Part shown: piece after piece, positions 53,783 to 64,000 of the stretch
How the letters are laid out: each line of letters opens with the position of its first letter
Position numbering within the stretch: position 1 is the stretch's first letter
Assembly: GCF_029867415.1 (NCBI RefSeq)
Contig: NC_081184.1
Span: 110,762,226 to 110,826,225 of the forward strand
Direction: 5' to 3'
Length of the DNA stretch: 64,000 bases
DNA from: Vicia villosa
Lineage: Eukaryota > Streptophyta > Magnoliopsida > Fabales > Fabaceae
The notes under the pieces: generated by a model
What the model saw: only the letters and a program-made list of their open reading frames with translations
Told to the model about the DNA's origin: nothing
Database searches by the model: none
Made by a program: the position numbers and the translations under genes

Positions 53783-55058
53783 TTAGTGGTATCAAAGCAG
53801 GTCGGTCCGTCCGGCCAAAGTTGTCTAATGTTGTTTATCTCTTAGTAAGCGACAAGTGTGTGAAACACTGTCGGTACTTATTGCTTTCTGGTTGTTTGTT
53901 GCAGGAATTGGTGTGAAGCTAAGTGGGGGAGAAGCTATGCTTCTCGGATATGTTTCAGTTGTAGGATGTTAGTATGCTGCTGATGGCGACAGTGTAAGTG
54001 TTGTTAGAGTTTTGTTGTTTCTCGAATTTGAAGGTAACATGAATTTAAGATTTTGGTTGCTAATTAAGTTGGAGCCTCTCAAGGAAGAGGATGAGCAGGA
54101 ATTGTTGATGCTTACTTCTCTAAGGATGAGGAGCAATGTAGCGGTGGTTGGTATGCAAGTATGGTGCAAATCCCTGATGTTTCTAAAGGTAACTGTTAAG
54201 TAACAAGGAAAATTGTTATAAAATGGAATTTAGGAAGTTGCTATGTTCAGCGTGGTTGATGGACTGTGAAGCCGTTGTTTAAGTTGCATTGCGTAAGATG
54301 TTGATGTAGGAATAATGATTAAGTGACGGGTTGCGGTAGACCTTGTTGTGAAATCTTAGTGAGTAACAGAAACAGTTGTAGTGGTTGTTGGAACATTCTG
54401 AATCGCAAATTAATGTTGGAAAAGCGAAGAATAGGAAGTGTTGATAGTGTTTGAAGAAATCCTATCCTGATGTTATCATAAGGTGTGTATTAGTATGTAG
54501 CTGCAAGAGGACTGTGTTAGCATGTTCATATGGTTCTGGAAGTTATTAAATTATAATGCTTTTGGTGACGTGAGTACCAGTTCTAAAGGAACACTATTGC
54601 AGTTGGTAACGATGGTTTATACTCCATTATGATTGTCGGATATCTATTGACAAATTGAGGACTTGATCACCCTTAATCTCTTGTTGATAGTAGATGAAAT
54701 CGTGTTGGATGATGTAGACTTGACTTGCTATCTTGATGGTGAGTAAAGTGATGGATGTTATTAACAACCTAATGTTGAGAAGTAGTATATCCAATAAGTG
54801 TGTTATGGTTGTTGTCATCTTAGGTGTTGATATATCAATATATTCTTGAAGTGGCTAATGAATGAGTAGAGATTATGTCGTGAAAGTGTTGAAAGAATCC
54901 CATGTATGTATTGGGTTGAAGCCATGTTGAGTTGTTGTAGTATTGGAAAATTAGTAGTCGGAGTGTTGCCAAACGCAACTGAGGATCAGAGAATTGGAAG
55001 CAAAGTTGAGGATGGTTGTGTCAGATAGATTTTCGAGGACGAAAAAGTGGGGGAGAGG
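53783..55058 (+). other. D internal region, no recognisable gene
   Basis: The PBS-like TGGTATCAAAGCAGG starts at 53787, four bases after the LTR. The rest is non-coding or decayed; no gag, pro or pol motif is found in six frames. The polypurine tract AAAAAGTGGGGGAGAG lies at 55042-55057. D would need proteins from an autonomous relative. Confidence 0.7.
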
Positions 55059-57883
<2,825 letters not shown>

Positions 57884-58369
57884 AAGAGTAGGAGATGTGA
57901 GCACATATAATTCGTGTTGTAATTCAGCTACACCAATCTTCTGCAGGGTAGGGAGCCCTTGTATGAAGCATTGGTGGGAATTAAAATGTATAGTACAATT
58001 AAGGTGCTGAGTCAATTTTGGGACAAAAACGAGATTTGTGCAAAAAAGAGGTATATATAGAACATCTGTGAGATAAAAGGTATTGGTGAAAATCACAGTT
58101 CCAACAATATCAGTTTCTATAGCACGTCCATTAGGTAGTTTAACATGGACATGGTTAATTTTAATAAAGTGAGTGAACATTTGTTTTGAGTGACAGATAT
58201 GACTTGTTGCTCCAGTTTCAAATATCCAAGTGCTATCTACAGAATTTTTGGAATGAGTAGAATTGACCATACCTGATGTTGTTTGTGGTAAGCTATGAAT
58301 TTGATGGACATTAGATGCAGAAGGTGAAGACTGCTGCAAAAGGGCTAACAGAGCCTGTTGTGTTTCCAT
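57884..58369 (-). pseudogene. Copia protease fragment, D-to-E change in the active site
   Basis: Residues from METQQALLALLQQ into WIFETGATSHIC and then FYLTDVLYIPLFCTNLVFV are a typical copia Gag-Pro junction and protease. The catalytic motif normally reads DTGA or DSGA; here it is ETGA, which should be inactive. A GAG pre-integrase-like segment (GVAELQHELYVLTSP) follows. At 57884 the frame enters the D LTR. Confidence 0.82.
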
Positions 58370-58612
58370 AGTAAATTCGGTAGAGTGGCCATCTATGGAA
58401 GAAGATTGGTCTGAGGCCTATTCTTTAGAGGATGTTGTGTTGGTGAGATTGGCCTTCTTCATGTAGGGTGTAAATCCATGTTTCCTAAATCAGACTTCGA
58501 TAGTATGGCTAGGTTTCTGGCAGAAAGTGCAAATCTTTAGACCATGGCCACGACCATTAGAGTTATACCTATTTTGTGATTCCCATGGTTTGTCTTTGTT
58601 GAAGAGTTTTTA
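58370..58612 (-). pseudogene. Copia zinc-knuckle linker with three stops
   Basis: This is in frame with both the gag piece and the protease piece, but holds three nonsense codons (near 58610, 58495 and 58419). It encodes LKICTFCQKPSHTIEV, a CCHC knuckle whose last Cys codon position is occupied by TGA. Together with the ETGA change it shows long decay. Confidence 0.7.
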
Positions 58613-59380
58613 TATTTGGGTTGCGAATCTTTCATCTGTGATAGGAGAGATAAATTGGAGTTCTTGTTTTATTAGGAGGGAGAAAACCTTATTGATGGGA
58701 GGAAGGGGTTGCATGAGCCTTATACTTGATCGAACTGTTGGATATTGTTCGTTTAGACTTTTTAGGAATCGTATGGCATAGTCATTTTCACGATATTGCT
58801 TGATGGTGGGGAGAAGATTGCAGGAACACTTGATATTGCAGAGATACGAGGGAATAGGGCGGAAGTTCTCAAGTTCTTGCCATAGTTTCTTTAGGGTGGT
58901 GAAATATTGTGTTATGTTAGAGTCACCTTGTTGTAACGTAAAAATCTCTTCTTGGAGGTCGGAGACGCGAAAAATGTCACCTTGATGGTAACGATCTTGG
59001 AGTTCTTGCCAGATTCCGTGTGCAGAATCCATCCACAAAATTCTCTCCGAAATTTTAGGCTCAATGGAATTTGTTATCCAAGCCATAATCATCGTATTAC
59101 ATCGGTCCCAAGCTAACTTCGTGCGGTCAGAGGAGGAAGGTCGAAGGAGGGTGCCATCAAGGAATCCAATTTTGTTCTTGGATATTAGAGCGAATTTGAT
59201 CGAGTGTGACCAATAATGATAGTTTTGGTTGTTGAACGATGGTGAAACAATGGAGATGCCAAGATTGTCACTGGGATGTAAGTAAAATGGATCAAGCATG
59301 TTAGTTTGGTAGGATTTGTTGGTTTCGTCGTTCTTTTTTGGAGGAGTGGGTGGTGGGGTTTCGTCTGGTGAGTTTGGCAT
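58610..59380 (-). CDS. gag: Copia Gag, N-terminal part (256 aa)
   Basis: A Pro-rich start is followed by DPFYLHPSDNLGISIVSPSF, the conserved copia Gag entry motif. Then come YHYWSHSIKFALISKNKIGF, LAWDRCNTMIMAWITNSIEP and LWMDSAHGIWQELQDRYHQG, the retrotransposon gag core (about residues 30-200). The frame ends at an acquired stop just before the zinc knuckle. The 5' leader and LTR follow at higher coordinates. Confidence 0.88.
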   Translation of the reverse strand: MPNSPDETPPPTPPKKNDETNKSYQTNMLDPFYLHPSDNLGISIVSPSFNNQNYHYWSHSIKFALISKNKIGFLDGTLLRPSSSDRTKLAWDRCNTMIMAWITNSIEPKISERILWMDSAHGIWQELQDRYHQGDIFRVSDLQEEIFTLQQGDSNITQYFTTLKKLWQELENFRPIPSYLCNIKCSCNLLPTIKQYRENDYAIRFLKSLNEQYPTVRSSIRLMQPLPPINKVFSLLIKQELQFISPITDERFATQI

Positions 59381-59584
59381 GGTGAAGAAGACGGTATTGA
59401 GAACGCAGAAGAAAGAAGGGAGACGACACAGAAGGAGAAATGAAAGGATCAGGGAAGAGAGATAGAGGAGATAACAAAAGCTGATCGGGAAACGCGTTTA
59501 GGATAACAAAAGTGACCAATTAAAAATATGGATAAGATTGGAGGAAAGAGAAAGAGATTATCAGAGTAGGAAAAGCTGATATCA

Positions 59585-59830
59585 TATTAACATCTGGCAG
59601 TTGAAAATATGAAACGTGAAGCCTTCATTCAAAATGATATTAAAGACTTAAAAATTAAATAGGTGATAAATGCACCTATTTATATATAAAGTATTAGCTA
59701 TGAACTAGGAAAAGTCATAATTGTCAAAATAGCTAGTTAATGTGTATAAAGCCTGTAGTCAATGGTGAATAAAGTAGAGTTAAACTAATTTAATAAAAAC
59801 AACAATGATATTCTAATATCACTTCTTACA
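59585..59830 (-). mobile_element. Copia 5' LTR (about 246 bp)
   Basis: On the minus strand it starts TGTAAGAAGTG and ends next to TGATATCAGC, a decayed form of the initiator-Met PBS TGGTATCAGAGC. The right-hand end is not CA, so the inner edge is approximate. Confidence 0.55.
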
Positions 59831-60285
59831 CGTAAACCATATTTACTATTTACAAATACGGTGAACAATGACATGAACGTGAATAGAGTGATATGAATAG
59901 TACATGAATAAAGTTGGTTAATGATGTATAAAATATTGGTTAATATTATTCATTATTTGGTTAATAAACACTCAGAAATTAAAAATAATTTTTAGTAGTA
60001 AAACAAAGTTGATTAATGAAATGTAAAATATTGGTTAATGAAATGATGAAGTTGGTTAATCATAGCTCAGATATTAAAAATAATTTTTGGTAGTAAAGCA
60101 AAGTTGGTTAATAAAATGTAAAATATTGGTTAATGAAGTGATGAAGATGGTTTAATCACACAATTTTATATCGGTCCTCCTTAATTCCAAAAAAAAGATA
60201 TTTTAATTTTTTTAAAACAAAAATAATAATTTTATTTTAGGGTTAAATAAGTTTCTGGTCCCTCTCAATATCTCAACTAGAATTA
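59831..60285. repeat. Intergenic AT-rich DNA with ~100-bp tandem repeat
   Basis: No gene. From about 59908 to 60165, imperfect units combine AAGTTGGTTAATGA, GTAAAATATTGGTTAATG and ATTAAAAATAATTTTTGGTAGT, about two and a half copies. Confidence 0.6.
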
Positions 60286-60289
60286 CACT

Positions 60290-60560
60290 TCAAGACTCCA
60301 TATTAATTCAAAGATCCTACCCTTGCATACTTTTTACCTCTTTTAACTTTTCAATATTGAGCGGCTTAGGTAAAATATCTGCTAGTTGATCCTCTATTAT
60401 ACACCATCTTAAAGTAATTTTGCACTTACTTCATCTCTAAGAAAGTTAAATTTGGTTTCAATGTGTTTTCTCATTCCATGCTTTATGAGATTATTTGCAA
60501 GGTTAATGGATAATTTGTTGTTTACCATTGGTTTCAGTTCTTCGTATTTTCCTATCTTCA
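60290..60560 (-). pseudogene. Relic of copia RNaseH C-terminus
   Basis: The minus strand reads NNKLSINLANNLIKHGMRK and HIETKFNFLRDEV, then after a frame change IIEDQLADILPKPLN. These are the well-known ends of copia RNaseH (DNKSAI.. KHIE.., EDQLADI.TKPL). Stops and a shift show it is dead. It may be the far end of the same or an older copia copy; orientation is the same as 57884-59830 but the order does not fit one simple element. Confidence 0.75.
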
Positions 60561-61760
60561 ACTCGATCAATATATAGCAAATGAATTACAAGATATTATC
60601 TCAACAAGTTCAATCGAACACTACTTTATTCTACCATTTGAGATCCAATTTCCCAACCACTCAATACATGAATCACTCCATTTCATTGTGTTTAAAAGTG
60701 TTTCATAAGCCTTACATTACAACCAAATTGTTTTAAAAGTGTTTCATAACCCTTACATTACAACTAAATTGATTACCCAACATTTAATATTAGAAATTCT
60801 AAGAATATCTTTCTATATAAGAAACCATATCTCCCTTGCAAATGACATCAAAATGCTTAAGTATGGCACAAATATTGAGACAAACGACTCACGCCCTTGC
60901 ACAACCACCTCGCCATCTGCCTCGTAGATGATACAAAATCAAAATCTTGCAAAACAATTCAATATTCATCTCACATACTCTATTATGTGCGGGTGTAATC
61001 AAATTGCCAACATAAACCAGACTACATCTTTGCAAGATATTTTCAAAGCAAACTCTAGCATTACTAACCTTTTAAACTTTTTTGAGAAACACTAATTAAT
61101 CTTAGACATAAATTTTCTTTTTACTCATTTTCATCACAACCTACCACCTAAAGATATATGAATAATAGAGAGGGAAATGGTTGGAGATAAAATCATGCTT
61201 CCACATCCTCAAATCTTTGTCAATCAAAATAAACCACATTTAAAAATCCAACCCAAACTTATGTTTACAAATTGGTGGTCCATTAAGAAAAAACAGGTAT
61301 CCATTATTACAAACCGGTTCAAGTATGGGTACCCATTGTTTCTTCTCTTTGCCATGTTTTTTAATATTTACCGAAAACAAAACAACAAGAACCCAATCTT
61401 GTTGTTACTTTGGCTCCATTTATGGAATTTAAGGGTTAGTTGGTTCTTTTTCAATCAATGAAGCTTTTGGGTTCATTCACAAAAGTTTAAAACTTTATTC
61501 TCAGTTTTGGGTTTATTTTTAAAAAAATTGGTTTTAAACTGTTTTTTTTTTGTAAAACTGATTTTTTTTAAAAGAAAATAAAAATTGGTTTTGAGAGAAC
61601 CGATTTTTTTGTTAAAACTAGTTTTTGTGAAAAACCGGTTTAGAACCGAACCAAACCATATATAAACCGGATTAAAAAAAATAAACCGGTTTTAATAAAA
61701 TAGTTTTAAGATCCAAACCAAACCATATATATGGTTCAATTTGGTTTGGTTATTGATCCA
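60561..61760. other. Intergenic region, no gene found
   Basis: There is a direct duplication of GTGTTTCATAA..CCTTACATTACAAC(C/T)AAATTG (60699 and 60741). From 61540 to 61745 the sequence is rich in AACCGGTTT and AACCAAACCATATAT words, ending in TCCATGCACACCCCTA, a word common at ends of plant non-autonomous DNA elements. I could not define an element. Confidence 0.45.
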
Positions 61761-61789
61761 TGCACACCCCTACTTTTTGCCCACCCCTG

Positions 61790-63070
61790 GTGAATTTACC
61801 ACACTACCCCTTGTTTCGGAAGTTCGTTTCCGAAAAGGTACTTTTTTTTGTTAAAAAAGGTGTTTTCGGAAATGTATCTCCGAAAACGTGTTTTCTTTAA
61901 TATAAAATATTGATTTCGGAGATGCATCTCCGAAATAATGTTACTTTTCAGAAAATGTGGTGTTTTCGGAAGTTCATCTCCGAACGCACCCCCTTGGAGG
62001 AATTCGGAAATGAACTTCCGAAATATTCCAAGACCAAATTGGTCTTGGAATGTTTCGGATATACACTTCCGAAATAATTAATAATTATTAAAAAAAATTA
62101 AAATCAAGGTGAATCAATACAATTAATAGGTATAAAATCAAGGTGAATCAATAAAATCAAGGTGAATCAAAACATCCTAAACTATTTGAAAGTTAAAAAT
62201 TATTTTACTAACTTATATAAATCAAAAACATTTTAATTCCATAAGTAAATTTTGAATTATATAGAATTAAATATAAAATTTATTCATTAAATAAAATTAA
62301 GACAAAATCTTTTTTTAATTTTTTTAAGCTAAATAAAAAATTATCTCATTTTTAATTATGAATCAAAATAGAAATATATAAATATATAATAATAATTATT
62401 AATTTTGTAAGTGAAATATATAAATATATAATATATAAATATATAATAATTAATATATAAATATATAAATATATAATAATTATTATAAATTAAAACACTC
62501 ATTTTTTTAATTTTTATAATTATTATATAAATATATTTATAATTAATATATAATAATTATTATATAAATATATAATAATTTTTATAAATATATAATAATT
62601 ATTATAATTATTATATAAATATATAAATTAAAACACTCATTTTTTTAATTTTTTTTGTAAATACATAATGATCATTATAAATATATAAATATATAAATAA
62701 AAAATTATAACTCATTTTGTAAGTGAAATTATTTTAATTTTTTTAATTAAAATTATTTTAAATTTTAAAATATAAATCAGAATAGAAATATATAATAATT
62801 ATTATTCATAACTAATAAATTATATCAAAATATATAATTATTATTATTTATTACTCATAAATTATATCAAATTTATAATATATAAATTAATTCATATCCT
62901 AAAATTAATTTTTGGAATTTTTAGATTTTTTTTGTTTTTTCGGAGATGCATCTCCGAATTAATCAAAATCCCAGTTTTTGAGATTTTTTCGGAAATGCAC
63001 TTCCGAAGTCTGAAAAAATTTAGAAAAAAAAAATATTTCGGAAATGCATTTCCGAAGCAGGGGTAAAATG
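61790..63070. repeat. Array of nine 20-bp palindromes around an AT-rich core
   Basis: Units like TTCGGARATGCATYTCCGAA start at 61815, 61865, 61915, 61965, 62003, 62054, 62939, 62988 and 63037. Six lie left and three right of an AT-rich core (62080-62930) made of ATATAAATATATAAT-type words. First units on each side are 49-50 bp apart. Arms vary in step (GGAGAT..ATCTCC versus GGAAAT..ATTTCC). Another perfect stem, ATTCCAAGACCA/TGGTCTTGGAAT, lies at 62025-62051. Confidence 0.75.
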
Positions 63071-63900
63071 GAATTTTTGCTGGGATTGACCCCATAGAGA
63101 GGTGGATAAAGAAAAAACATTTGTTTAATCCGACACTCGCGGATTTAAATTTGTAATACCATCTTAAGGTGTGGGAATTTCTTTGCATGTTTTATGAAAA
63201 AAAAAATATAAACTATCATTAAAAAATATTATTTGTATATTCTTATATTTGTAATTATTAAAATTTTATTAACTACTATTTTCTAATTTCTTTTTTGTTA
63301 TTAGCAAATTTTTTTAAAATTTTTCTTTGGATATTTCACTTAATTTCCCTATTAACAAGCTTTATTTAAAATCAAATTATTAAAATATTATAGATTGATT
63401 CTTAAATAGTTTGATCTCACAAAAATTACCTAAATAGTTAAATAGAACATTTCTTGCATGCTTTTAAGACTCAACAATCGATGATTCGATGTGAATGGTC
63501 ATGCATCACACTTTTTGTTTTTAGCTTTTATCCAAGGGAAGTTTGGGGTATCCAAAGCTATTTGTGGGAGAGAAGATGGGTAGGTATCCAAAGTTATTTT
63601 TGTGCATCCATATATCCTCTCAATCTTTTTGTTGTTAGTAAAATTATGAGGTGGATGGCAGCAGTTGAAGGGCAGCAAACTAGGTCGTTTTGGCGTACGT
63701 GGCTGTTGGATTGCATTAAGAATCAAGCCCCACCCATGTGCATCTTTGATTCAACTTCAAATGCTATGATGTGAAACTCCACCGGTTCAAATTAATTAAC
63801 TAATTGAATAGAATAAATGTCTGTTTGGTTATGGGAGGAAACAAATTGATTTTGAATTAACTGTTTGAGGAAAAGATAGTAGGATTAAAAGTAAATAACT
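63071..63900. other. AT-rich intergenic DNA, no gene found
   Basis: The short open frames at 63454-63774 have no recognisable domain or codon pattern. Nothing supports a gene. Confidence 0.5.

Positions 63901-64000
<100 letters not shown>

Larger units (their letters stand above)
57884..59830 (-). mobile_element. Ty1/copia element, 5' part only, cut by D
   Basis: The minus strand has a short 5' LTR (59585-59830), a PBS-like site (59575-59584), gag and the start of protease. The rest is absent beyond the D insertion at 57883/57884 and no other end is seen in the window. Confidence 0.78.

Noticed and set aside
63454..63774. Possible 106-aa gene near the right end
   Set aside because: No family resemblance, no promoter or intron signals visible, and overlapping antisense frames of the same length; weak support.

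Overview
The window is repeat-rich plant nuclear DNA. It is almost certainly from a legume, and probably from tribe Fabeae (the pea, vetch, lentil and grass-pea group). The reasons are a near-complete Ogre-type Ty3/gypsy retrotransposon with ~5 kb LTRs, an extra ORF1, an intron-like gap before RT and a tRNA-Arg-type primer site, plus several other Tat-lineage elements and a Tekay chromovirus. I see no single-copy host gene; every convincing coding region belongs to a retrotransposon.

Layout. (1) 1-2833: a segment duplicated at 39.7-41.3 kb (LTR tail joined to a piece of reverse transcriptase), a tRNA-like sequence, and the 3' part of another Ogre-like LTR. (2) 2834-21993: the Ogre element, with 5' LTR, PBS, ORF1, gag, pro, an intron-like gap carrying a 389-bp palindromic insertion, RT-RH-aRH-IN, a structured 3' UTR and a truncated 3' LTR. 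(3) 21994-29048: the 3' end of a second Tat-type element ('B') with an antisense plant-mobile-domain ORF and its 3' LTR, which is split by a complete Ogre solo LTR with a perfect GTGGG target duplication. (4) 29049-39619: a Tekay chromovirus ('F') as LTR-internal-LTR-partial internal. (5) 39620-46640: the duplicated LTR-like segment, then a 3'-truncated B element on the minus strand. (6) 46641-57883: a non-autonomous LTR element ('D') whose 5' LTR holds both the B insertion and a 5-kb Ogre-like solo LTR ('E'). (7) 57884-64000: a Ty1/copia fragment cut by D, older copia debris, an array of nine 20-bp palindromes around an AT-rich core, and a terminal (TA)n tract.

The nesting gives a relative order: copia, then D inside it, then B and E inside the D 5' LTR. 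In another B copy, Ogre and F lie inside the B LTR. The B LTR flank beside the full Ogre is the same as the flank beside the solo Ogre, so these are probably two outcomes of one insertion separated by a later duplication.

The most interesting signals are non-coding. Several LTR and UTR blocks hold repeated small hairpins whose stems differ in sequence but stay paired: 18.7 kb, 20.2-20.5 kb, LTR ends at 0.9, 7.6, 28.3, 40.6 and 52.0 kb, and the D LTR. This looks like selection on RNA (or cruciform DNA) structure. Others are the palindromic tRNA-like insertion at 14889-15277, AACCGGTT palindromes in the F LTRs, and the nine-copy palindrome array at 61.8-63.1 kb. All coordinates and pairings were read by eye; identity figures are estimates.
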